A DNA stretch of 64,000 bases from CAZJUP01 sp964549275. GTDB taxonomy: Bacteria; Fidelibacterota; Marinisomatia; Marinisomatales; TCS55. Both the position numbers and the translations under genes were made by a program. The stretch is taken from assembly GCA_964549275.1 (NCBI GenBank), contig CAZJUP010000011.1, forward strand, positions 7,862-71,861, read 5' to 3'. This document shows positions 16,496 through 24,608 of the stretch, piece by piece; the first letter of the stretch is position 1, and the number at the start of each line of letters is the position of its first letter. Under the pieces are notes generated by a model, which ran no database searches, had not been told where the DNA came from, and worked only from the letters and a program-made list of their open reading frames with translations.

Positions 16496-19411
16496 ATGAT
16501 TAAAAAAGCACACTTTATATCCTTATCACTACTTGTATTGGTAGCTTGTACCGGTCCGGGTCAATTTTTGTTAAATAAACCCTGGGCAGAAAAAACTTTG
16601 AGTCAATTGACTCTTCGAGAAAAAATTGCTCAAATGATGATTTTTCGCATGAATATGCGGTTTTTGAATACTGAAAGTAGGACTTGGAAGGAAATCGAAT
16701 CCCTGGTGGACACGGACGGCATAGGCGGTGTCCACATTTGGTTCGGGGATGCTGGGACGTCCATGACCCTTTTAAACGAAATGCAAAAACGCTCCAAGAT
16801 ACCCATTTTGGTGGATGGGGATATTGAATCGGGCTTAGGGAGGCGATACCCTTCCGGGATTGATCTGCCCCCCCTTATGGCCATTGCAGCAACGGGGGAT
16901 CCGCACCACGCCTATGAAGCCGGTCGAATTGCTGCTGAAGAAAGCCGTGCTGTGGGAATTCACTTTAATCTTTCACCCGTTGTGGATGTGAATAATAATC
17001 CCAAGAATCCGATTATTAATACCCGTGCTTTTGGTGAGGACCCCGATTCTGTCTCCCGATATGCTTTGGAATATATACGGGGGATTCAGGCTCACGGTAT
17101 GTTGGCTACTGCAAAACATTTCCCTGGTCATGGAGATACTGAAACAGATTCACACTCATTTCTCGCCCAGATCCCCAGTGATTCAGCCCGGTTATGGTCC
17201 ATAGAACTACCCCCTTTCCAGTCCGCCATCCAGGCTGGGGTCGACGCCATTATGGTTGCCCACGTCAATGCACCGGATTATCAGCCCAATGCGGATGAAC
17301 CTGCAACATTGTCCTCTTTCTGGGTCCAGGACATCCTTCGGAACCAATTAGGCTTCCAGGGTGCCATCATCACCGACGCCATGTCCATGGGCGGTGTTAC
17401 AAATAAATATTCTGATGATTATGCCCTCATCGAAACAATTAAAGCAGGGGCAGATATCATCATTCAAAATAATCAATTCAAAAAATCCGTCGACGTTGTT
17501 GAAAGGGCAGTTAAAACAGGGCTCATTTCCGAGGAAAGAATAAATGAAGCCGCTTTAAAGATGCTTCAGCTCAAGGAAAAAATCGGCCTGAATAAAAACA
17601 GGTATATTTCTTCTCAAAATACTCGGTTTGCACTGGGTAAACAGTCCAATCGAAAAATAGCGGAAGCCATTGGAGAAAAGGCAGTAACTCTCGTTAAAAA
17701 TGAAATGGGACTCTTCCCCCTGAACCCGGAGCTTAAAGATACCTTGTACTTGATTGATCTTTATGATTATAACTTTAACCATAAGCCCAGCACACTCACC
17801 AACATCCTGAAAAGAAATGGGAGACCGGCAAAACTCTATCAGGTTGACAAGTCCGATAGTACAATTGTATGGAAACATATTTTATCCCAGATACCAAAGG
17901 AGGGACTGGTCTTTTTAAACCTTTTTGCCAACACATCTCCCAATAAGGATGAAATTTTCCTTCCGGAAGGCGAGCTGGTCTTTGTACAAGAATTATTGGC
18001 CCAGTGTCCCCGAGTGGTGGTCACCAGTTTTGGAAGCCCCTATTTAATCCAGGCATTTCCTGAAGCCTCCACTTACCTATGTGCCTATAAAAGCAGTGAT
18101 ATTATGCAAAAGGGAGCGGCCAAAGCTTACACTGGAAAATCGGATATATCCGGATTTTTACCCGTCACAATTCCCGGAGTAGCAAAGAGGGGTCATGGAA
18201 TCGAGGTCAAAACAAACCCATGGGAAAACCAAACCAGCTCCTGGAATCGGGGGCTCACCTTGAAAAGGGTCATGCCTTACGAAATAGAAGCTGACATTTC
18301 TTCAGTCACCCGGTTAATGGCTGAGGCGGTGGAAGATTCAGCCTGGCCCGGTGGTGTATTACTGGCGTGTAAAAATGGGAAAGTATTTATTCATCACGCC
18401 CAGGGAACCCATACTTATGGGAAATTCGAATTAACCCGAAAAAGTGATATTTTTGATTTAGCCTCCATCACCAAAGTAATAGCCACAACATCCGCAGCCA
18501 TGAAACTGGTGGAAAAAAAGGCTCTGGATCTGGATGCACCCGTAGTAAAATACCTCCCTGAATTCAAGGGGGATCAGCCTGAACATTTTGAACAAAAACA
18601 GAAGATAACCCTCAGGCATTTATTAACCCATACCGCCGGTTTACCGCCATTTAGACACTATTATAACATCAAGGGGCAGGCATCCGTTCACCTGGATAGC
18701 CTCTTGAATACAGAACCGGAAATAGGATTGGTTGAGGCGACTAAATATTCCGATGTGGGATTAATCACTCTTGGGAAAGTCATTGAGAAGGTGAGTGGTC
18801 TTTCTCTTGAGGTTCTAACGGATTCATTGATCTTCAGTCCTTTAGGGATGAGTACCACCCTTTTCAATCCACCGGCTGAAAAAATGAAGCGAATCGTCCC
18901 CACTGAGTATTCCACAGAAACAGGGACTTATGTGAGGGGACTGGTTCATGATGAAAATGCCAGGAGTTTTAATGGTGTTGCGGGGCACGCCGGTTTATTT
19001 TCAACAGCACAGGATTTGGCTATTTTTTCTCAAATGATGCTCAATGATGGTCTTTACGGGTGGACCAGGATCTTTAAACCTGAAACGGTGGATTTATTTA
19101 CACAAAAAGCCAATTTAGTAGAGGGGAGTTCCAGATGCCTCGGGTGGGACAGCCCGGCGGGGGAAGCTTCCGGAGGCGTGTATCTGAGTGATGAAAGTTT
19201 TGGACATACGGGTTTCACAGGAACGTCACTATGGATTGATCCGGTAAATGACATGTTTGTGATCCTCCTGACCAATGCGGTTCATCCCCATCGTAGTTAT
19301 AAAAAACCCAAATACTACGATTGGCGGCAGAGAATTCATTCCGCAGTATATGAAGCAGTAGGGGTTACAGAGAGGAATAATAATTTAAATTGGAGACCAA
19401 GGTGGGAATAA
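16496..19411 (+). CDS. Exported GH3 beta-N-acetylglucosaminidase fused to a serine beta-lactamase-like domain
   Basis: This roughly 971-residue lipoprotein has lipobox VAC (Cys18). Residues about 30-370 form a GH3 domain: TLREKIAQMM, KHFPGHG at 207-213, acid/base dyad DSH 218-220 and nucleophile D294 in IITDAMSM. A GH3 C-terminal-like region follows (to about 600). The last about 370 residues are a class-C beta-lactamase/esterase fold with SxxK at S657-ITK and a HTG motif near the end (FGHTGFTGT). The fusion is known in Bacteroidetes; it should release GlcNAc in the periplasm and possibly hydrolyse an amide or ester. Start: ATG 16496 gives a clean signal peptide; GTG 16475 is also open. A DUF1460 amidase follows. 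Confidence 0.88.
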   Translation: MIKKAHFISLSLLVLVACTGPGQFLLNKPWAEKTLSQLTLREKIAQMMIFRMNMRFLNTESRTWKEIESLVDTDGIGGVHIWFGDAGTSMTLLNEMQKRSKIPILVDGDIESGLGRRYPSGIDLPPLMAIAATGDPHHAYEAGRIAAEESRAVGIHFNLSPVVDVNNNPKNPIINTRAFGEDPDSVSRYALEYIRGIQAHGMLATAKHFPGHGDTETDSHSFLAQIPSDSARLWSIELPPFQSAIQAGVDAIMVAHVNAPDYQPNADEPATLSSFWVQDILRNQLGFQGAIITDAMSMGGVTNKYSDDYALIETIKAGADIIIQNNQFKKSVDVVERAVKTGLISEERINEAALKMLQLKEKIGLNKNRYISSQNTRFALGKQSNRKIAEAIGEKAVTLVKNEMGLFPLNPELKDTLYLIDLYDYNFNHKPSTLTNILKRNGRPAKLYQVDKSDSTIVWKHILSQIPKEGLVFLNLFANTSPNKDEIFLPEGELVFVQELLAQCPRVVVTSFGSPYLIQAFPEASTYLCAYKSSDIMQKGAAKAYTGKSDISGFLPVTIPGVAKRGHGIEVKTNPWENQTSSWNRGLTLKRVMPYEIEADISSVTRLMAEAVEDSAWPGGVLLACKNGKVFIHHAQGTHTYGKFELTRKSDIFDLASITKVIATTSAAMKLVEKKALDLDAPVVKYLPEFKGDQPEHFEQKQKITLRHLLTHTAGLPPFRHYYNIKGQASVHLDSLLNTEPEIGLVEATKYSDVGLITLGKVIEKVSGLSLEVLTDSLIFSPLGMSTTLFNPPAEKMKRIVPTEYSTETGTYVRGLVHDENARSFNGVAGHAGLFSTAQDLAIFSQMMLNDGLYGWTRIFKPETVDLFTQKANLVEGSSRCLGWDSPAGEASGGVYLSDESFGHTGFTGTSLWIDPVNDMFVILLTNAVHPHRSYKKPKYYDWRQRIHSAVYEAVGVTERNNNLNWRPRWE

Positions 19412-19419
19412 AGTGGAAT

Positions 19420-20256
19420 ATGGAGAGAAATAAATGGGGTATAGGCGAATCTCTTTTTCCACTAATATTGGTCCTATTTATCAGTTGCTCAAATACAAAT
19501 GATTGGGTCCACACTCTACCTAAACCCTGGAAGTTATCAGAGGAGCAGGTTTCGAAAATTCTTCCTCAATTACATCAGAGATATCCGGATTTTCATGATC
19601 GACTCAAAGCTTTTGCTCTGTGGCAAGTCGGAAAGCCGTACGAATTATTTTGTCTTGGGGAGGAAGAAGGGAGGGATACAGACCCGATTATCCGGTTAGA
19701 TAAATCCGATTGTACCGTACACATCCTGACTACTCTTTCATTCGCTCAAGCAAAATCTTGGGAAATGGCGAAAAAAAATATGATTGCTATACATTATAAA
19801 GATGGGAATCCTTCGTATCAGACCCGGTGGCATTATACTTTGGATCGGCTTCAGGAGAATGTATTTACTAAAGATTTAACATTGAGTTTGTACTCGGAAA
19901 AGATATTGCATAACCTTGATGTAACCTTAAATCTAAAAGAGGATGGAACACCTTTTCTGGATTTAGAATGGAAAAAACGAACAACGGTGTATTACTTGCC
20001 AAGCAAATATATCACCCAATCAAATTTAAATAAAATTCCTAACGTGTGCGGTGTAGCGTTCGTAAAAAGAGCTTACCTTAAGAAAGGATTAGTCATTGCG
20101 CATGAAGGAATGATTATAGATCAAAAAAATATTATTCATGCTTCATCTGAATATGGTAAAACAGTAAATGTAGATTTTATGGATTATTATTTTGATGAGG
20201 GTATTTCCCGTTTTGATGGTATAATGATTTTTGGATTTAATCCTTTTAGTGATTAA
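19420..20256 (+). CDS. DUF1460 N-acetylmuramoyl-L-alanine amidase-like lipoprotein
   Basis: This is a roughly 278-residue protein with an N-terminal lipoprotein signal (LVLFISC) and the DUF1460 (PF07313) fold, a circular relative of NlpC/P60 cysteine peptidases described as N-acetylmuramoyl-L-alanine amidase-like. The likely catalytic Cys is in IRLDKSDCTVHI and the His in IAHEGMII, with NIIHASS downstream. It should trim peptide stems from muropeptides outside the cytoplasm. It starts 8 bases after the GH3/lactamase stop (ATG 19420; a TTG at 19390 would overlap). Its stop overlaps by 4 bases the stop of the convergent kinase paralog. Confidence 0.82.
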   Translation: MERNKWGIGESLFPLILVLFISCSNTNDWVHTLPKPWKLSEEQVSKILPQLHQRYPDFHDRLKAFALWQVGKPYELFCLGEEEGRDTDPIIRLDKSDCTVHILTTLSFAQAKSWEMAKKNMIAIHYKDGNPSYQTRWHYTLDRLQENVFTKDLTLSLYSEKILHNLDVTLNLKEDGTPFLDLEWKKRTTVYYLPSKYITQSNLNKIPNVCGVAFVKRAYLKKGLVIAHEGMIIDQKNIIHASSEYGKTVNVDFMDYYFDEGISRFDGIMIFGFNPFSD

Positions 20257-21455
20257 ACCCTTATCCCTTTATATCCTAAATATGCATCAATTCCTGCCCC
20301 TAAAATAGAGGCATTAGTTAATGGAGAAATGTGTATAATTTTTGAAGCTAATATACCATTGGACAAATAGTGTTCTTTGGCAATAGTATCGAGGTGAGGT
20401 GAGGATTCAATCACTTCACTGAGTTTCTTAATAAAGTCTTTCCAAAGAAAACGGGTTGATTGAGAAGCACGAACGAGTTCTCCAAATCGTTGTCCAAAAA
20501 CAATACGATCCAGGAGGGTGCCTGTATAGGGATGGCTCGAGTCTAATTTGGCTCGTCCTTTTTCCATAAAGTCGAATGAATTCTTCCAGCCTGAATAAAG
20601 AGTAACAATTCGTTCTCCTATCAATAGTGCCAGAAAATTGCTGATATCTTTTAAAGTTTTTATTGCTCCTGAATTTCCTTGGCATGCTAATTCCAAGATT
20701 CGTTTTGGGGTAATGGAATCATCTATCACTTTTCTCAATGGTATATCTGAATTGAGGCTATAAACGCTTTGAATTCCTCTAATGGAAGTATATTGTTCGA
20801 AAGAAACTCCGTGTTCGTTTTTTAATTCCCATGTTTTAGCAATCCAGGATTTTGTTTCATCTAAGGAGATTAATTCTTCATCCAATTTTAACGTATCTCC
20901 AGCACCGGTCCCACCGCCTAAGTAGTAGCAGTTGTTAAAATTTCGAAATGACCCAGCAACAAAATATTCTTCTCCAATACCGCAATAGTCCACATCACTA
21001 CCTAATCGGGTAATAGGAGTTATGAGTTCAACTCTGTTTTCATTCAGTCCTTTTTCCACTCGATCGCAGAAATTTTGGAGTCTTGGCCCAAAAGTGGATA
21101 AAACAATACTCCGTTTATCCCTCGATTTGAGTCCGGGCATACCTATTCCAACCAAAAGAGGTTTTTTCCCATACGCATTAGACAAAGAATTCAGTGTATC
21201 AATACAAGCTTGGACACGAATCTCACTTTGAGAATCTTCTTCAGAAGATAATTTTAGATTTAGTGAATGTTCAGTTTGCATATTTAACTCAGCCGATTCA
21301 AAATCGGAAATGAATCCCGGATATTCAGAATATTTTGTTTCAATGGGATTATCACCCAACCAAAATGACAAACTGTCTTCATCAGCATGTACTACCCATC
21401 CCTTGAACTGGTTGGCTCGACCTTCGATTCCAACTAAGATAAATTGGTTATTCAT
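20253..21455 (-). CDS. Degenerate BadF/ASKHA kinase paralog, candidate amino-sugar sensor
   Basis: This 400-residue paralog of the kinase at 14133-15290 shares LVGIGMPGLKSRD, GSDVDYCGIGEEYF, the YYLGGGTGAGD loop, DRIVFGQRFGELV and the final ASILGAGIDAYLG. The phosphate-1 motif is broken: GIDGGATK of the active-looking copy is GIEGRANQ here (D to E, G to R, T to N, K to Q), so catalysis is doubtful while ligand binding may remain. It overlaps the upstream TPR/HTH gene by 8 bases, so the two are co-expressed. I infer a sensory or allosteric partner for that regulator. A kinase with an unusual P-loop is the alternative. Confidence 0.78.
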   Translation of the reverse strand: MNNQFILVGIEGRANQFKGWVVHADEDSLSFWLGDNPIETKYSEYPGFISDFESAELNMQTEHSLNLKLSSEEDSQSEIRVQACIDTLNSLSNAYGKKPLLVGIGMPGLKSRDKRSIVLSTFGPRLQNFCDRVEKGLNENRVELITPITRLGSDVDYCGIGEEYFVAGSFRNFNNCYYLGGGTGAGDTLKLDEELISLDETKSWIAKTWELKNEHGVSFEQYTSIRGIQSVYSLNSDIPLRKVIDDSITPKRILELACQGNSGAIKTLKDISNFLALLIGERIVTLYSGWKNSFDFMEKGRAKLDSSHPYTGTLLDRIVFGQRFGELVRASQSTRFLWKDFIKKLSEVIESSPHLDTIAKEHYLSNGILASKIIHISPLTNASILGAGIDAYLGYKGIRV

Positions 21456-23010
21456 TGTCGGGTTTTTCGTAGGAATCCGCTTGTTTTAGCAGGTTTAACA
21501 TGTGGGGATAACTGATATTTAATTTTTCACTCATTCGTTTCTTATTGGGATAATGTGCTTTAAAAAGATATTTTAGTACTTTTGCTTCAAAAACTTGGTT
21601 TATTTCCTTCCAGTTTTTATCCTGATTGTTTTGGATAAATTGAGCTATGGAGTCTGGGACTTCTTTGAAATTCTGATATTTTATTCTATGCTTTACCAAG
21701 GATATAGTTCTTTCAGAAATCTGAAGTTTTCTTGCCATATCTTTAAAGGTGCCATACTTAGCGTAAAATATACCCAATAAGGCATTTTGAAAAATTGATC
21801 GAATCTCAATGAGCGACTTATCTTTTGCAAAAGAAAAATCTGACTCTGTGGGCTGAAGTTGAGTTGATAATGGATTCTCCTGCAGAAATTTAATATAACG
21901 CTCAATGGACTTTAAAAATGGGTTTGAACAATTGAGGTTTTGTTTAATGAGGGTGATTGCAGTTTGATATCCCCGTTCGAAAAAATAATGAGCCAACTTT
22001 AATTTACCTTGTTCTTCATAACATTCTCCAAGGTGAAAGGAGCAGTGGGGGATAAGATGATTGACTCCGTATTGTGTAGCCAGGTTAAGACCTTGCTGAA
22101 GAAAAAAAGTTGCCTCAGTTGTATTTCCTAATCCCCGGATTGTTGCGCCCAAACTTGATTGTACCAATACACGATGGTAATAATTTTTCTCGAGTATATT
22201 TAGTTGTTTCATTTTTTCAACACTTTTTCCCGGGTCCCCTAATTCCATTTCAAGAAGTGCTGCTTTTATAGATAGTGATTCTGCAAGATGTGTGTAATTA
22301 TTTTTCTGAGCTTCTGTAGTACCAATATCATAAAACTTTTTTGCCTCCTTTAATTTACCCTCTTTCTTATTAAGATCTCCTTCGAGACTAAAATGTTCTA
22401 TAACTATACTGTGATATTTTTTCTTTTTGAAAAATGATGCAGAAGTATGGATTTCTTCGATAGAAACTGGTCGATGTATGAGATGTTTAATCGTATTTTT
22501 GTAAAAATTTCCTAAATGAAGTAAAAAATCTGTTTTTCCATGTTCCAATCCACTCTGGACTAAAAACAGTGCGTCATTATAATTATAGTTTATCATAAGA
22601 AGTCCGGCCATTTTATATTGAATGAACGCCCGAAAATTAGGCTTGGCCTTAGGGATGAGTGAAAATGCGTATCCAAATATTTTTGCTGCATCAATTAATT
22701 GGCCTTTTCCCAAAAGAGATTGGGCTATTCCGGCGTAAATAGCTGCTTGAAGGGTAGGATTGTGATCGCGCAAAAGGGATTCAACAAAATTGGAATTGTT
22801 TGTGGGAAATTGAATATTAACTACCGGAGAAAGAATATCTGCATATTCTTTAAGATAAGGATTTGTTATTAAAGTTGAAAAATTTGGTATGGGGTCCGGT
22901 TTTTGAACCGATTGAAAAAGTATGGGGAGATGTATTACCTTCAATTTGATTCTATTTACGTACCTAATATCTAAAAAAAGACTTTTTTGCCACCGATAAA
23001 TTGAACTCAA
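21448..23010 (-). CDS. TPR protein with tandem C-terminal HTH motifs, putative transcription regulator
   Basis: This protein of up to 520 residues has no clear family. Residues about 80-380 are TPR-like helical repeats (AAIYAGIAQSLLGKGQLIDAAKIFGYA; SSLGATIRGLGNTTEATFFLQQGL; SFHLGECYEEQGKLKLAHYFFERG). The C-terminus holds two similar FIS-like helix-turn-helix units: residues about 411-443 (YGTFKDMARKLQISERTISLV) and 478-510 (YPNKKRMSEKLNISYPHMLNLL). No signal peptide is seen, so it should be cytoplasmic and DNA-binding. The first in-frame Met is about 150 codons in; the earliest usable codon is TTG 23010 and no Shine-Dalgarno is obvious, so the start is uncertain. It is co-transcribed with the degenerate kinase. 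Confidence 0.7.
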   Translation of the reverse strand: MSSIYRWQKSLFLDIRYVNRIKLKVIHLPILFQSVQKPDPIPNFSTLITNPYLKEYADILSPVVNIQFPTNNSNFVESLLRDHNPTLQAAIYAGIAQSLLGKGQLIDAAKIFGYAFSLIPKAKPNFRAFIQYKMAGLLMINYNYNDALFLVQSGLEHGKTDFLLHLGNFYKNTIKHLIHRPVSIEEIHTSASFFKKKKYHSIVIEHFSLEGDLNKKEGKLKEAKKFYDIGTTEAQKNNYTHLAESLSIKAALLEMELGDPGKSVEKMKQLNILEKNYYHRVLVQSSLGATIRGLGNTTEATFFLQQGLNLATQYGVNHLIPHCSFHLGECYEEQGKLKLAHYFFERGYQTAITLIKQNLNCSNPFLKSIERYIKFLQENPLSTQLQPTESDFSFAKDKSLIEIRSIFQNALLGIFYAKYGTFKDMARKLQISERTISLVKHRIKYQNFKEVPDSIAQFIQNNQDKNWKEINQVFEAKVLKYLFKAHYPNKKRMSEKLNISYPHMLNLLKQADSYEKPDNE

Positions 23011-23184
23011 GTTTACATCATATAAAACATAATACCATAAAATATTAAATATTGTTCTGTTTTATATTGTCCTGCAATAATGATTTACCTTATTATGGGT
23101 GTAACAGACCAATTACTTTTTGGTTGAATTCAAGACCCTAAGAAATTTTATTATCAATATTTTCATTAGAATTACTGATCAAAT

Positions 23185-23198
23185 GAGGACGAGCCATC
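23185..23198 (+). promoter_or_regulatory. Shine-Dalgarno GAGGA and ATC candidate start codon of the second symporter
   Basis: GAGGA at 23185-23189 is followed after 6 bases by ATC (23196-23198), in frame with the symporter. The frame is closed by TGA at 23184-23186 just upstream. No ATG, GTG or TTG occurs between that stop and GTG 23223, and 23223 has no Shine-Dalgarno. The codons from ATC encode the start of helix 1 that aligns with the other symporter in this window. Confidence 0.55.
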
Positions 23199-24608
23199 CA
23201 CTGGGTTGATTACACACTTATTGTGTTTTTTCTTATAAGTCTAGCCGGATATGGTCTTTGGCAAAGTAGGTATAATAAAAATATCGAAGATTATTTTCTG
23301 GGGGGTCGTAAACTGCCATGGGTTGTGGCCATGTTTTCAATTGTTGCCACAGAAACTTCTGTTCTCACATTTATAAGTGTGCCGGGGCTAGCCTATAGAG
23401 GAAATTGGTTTTTTCTACAGTTAGCGATGGGGTATATCATAGGGCGAATTCTGGTGAGCATATTTTTATTACCGCAATATTTGGAGAAGGGAATTACATC
23501 GATTTACGAAGTGTTGGGTGACAAATTTGGCTCCGGAATCCAAAAAGTTGCCTCAGGAGTGTTTTTATTAACTCGGATATTAGCCGACGGTATCAGGTAT
23601 CTTGCTACAGCAGTTGTTGTACAAGTAGTCACGGGGTGGAGTCTTCCAATTGCTATCCTTGTGATTGGAGGCGTAACTTTAATCTATACTTTATTCGGCG
23701 GGATTCGGACAGTGGTATGGGTTGATAGCTTTCAATTTATCTTGTACTTATTCGGAGGAATAGTTTCCATCTGTTTTATCCTCTTTCAAACCGATTTGTC
23801 TGTTGGGTCTGTGTTCATTGACCTCGCCAATAACCATAAACTGGATGTGTTTCAATTCAGTTGGAATCTATTTTCCGATCCTTTCTCCTTTTTAAGTGCT
23901 TTGATTGGTGGTGCTTTTCTTTCATTTGCTTCCCATGGGGCTGATCATATGATGGTACAACGGGTGTTAGGGACTAAGGATTTACCCTCTGCGAAAAAAG
24001 CCATGATTGGGAGTGGTTTTTTTGTTTTTATTCAATTTACGGTATTTTTATTAGCAGGATCGTTGATTTTTCAATTAATGGGAGGAATCCCTTTAGAAAA
24101 GGATAGAGAGTTCTCAACCTTTATTCTGGAATATCTTCCTGTAGGATTGAAAGGTCTTCTTCTAGCAGGAGTGCTTTCTGCAGCCATGTCAACCCTAAGT
24201 TCCTCTGTGAATTCTCTCGCTTCATCGACTGTTGTGGATTGGATGGGAAGACACACCTCCATACTCATTTCCCGCATAGTCAGTTTTTTCTGGGCATTTG
24301 TATTAGTTGGGATTGCATTAATTTTTGATGAAGGAGATACTGCTATTGTTGTATTGGGGCTTCAAATCGCTTCCTTCACATATGGGGGTTTGCTGGGGTT
24401 ATTTATTTTAACCAGAATAAAAAGAAATTTTCACTCTTCCAGTTTAATAACTGGACTCATTGCCAGTTTAGGCACTGTTTTATGGTTAAAAGAAATTGGA
24501 TTAGCATGGACATGGTTTATTGGAATATCAGTTTTTGTCAATTTAATCGTTGTTTACAGTATAGATATAGTGATTAAAATAATAAGGGGTGATAATGTCA
24601 GCAGTTGA
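23196..24608 (+). CDS. Sodium:solute symporter (SSS family) linked to nagB
   Basis: This is a roughly 470-residue SSS transporter with 12-13 hydrophobic helices and the hallmark NIEDYFLGGRKLPWV. The first standard start (GTG 23223) would delete half of helix 1. Codons upstream from ATC 23196 give IHWVDYTLIVFFLISLAGYG, matching the paralog's MHLQAIDWTIILLYILFSLG in spacing to the FLxGR motif, so I start it at ATC 23196 behind a good Shine-Dalgarno. A changed ATG or sequencing error is possible. Its end overlaps the nagB/PIG-L gene by 14 bases, which implies an amino-sugar substrate such as GlcNAc. Confidence 0.82.
   Translation: MHWVDYTLIVFFLISLAGYGLWQSRYNKNIEDYFLGGRKLPWVVAMFSIVATETSVLTFISVPGLAYRGNWFFLQLAMGYIIGRILVSIFLLPQYLEKGITSIYEVLGDKFGSGIQKVASGVFLLTRILADGIRYLATAVVVQVVTGWSLPIAILVIGGVTLIYTLFGGIRTVVWVDSFQFILYLFGGIVSICFILFQTDLSVGSVFIDLANNHKLDVFQFSWNLFSDPFSFLSALIGGAFLSFASHGADHMMVQRVLGTKDLPSAKKAMIGSGFFVFIQFTVFLLAGSLIFQLMGGIPLEKDREFSTFILEYLPVGLKGLLLAGVLSAAMSTLSSSVNSLASSTVVDWMGRHTSILISRIVSFFWAFVLVGIALIFDEGDTAIVVLGLQIASFTYGGLLGLFILTRIKRNFHSSSLITGLIASLGTVLWLKEIGLAWTWFIGISVFVNLIVVYSIDIVIKIIRGDNVSS

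Noticed and set aside
23011..23184. Copy of the 34-bp palindrome in the other divergent region
   Set aside because: I looked for the TAAGATTTATTTC half site here and found no clear match on either strand.
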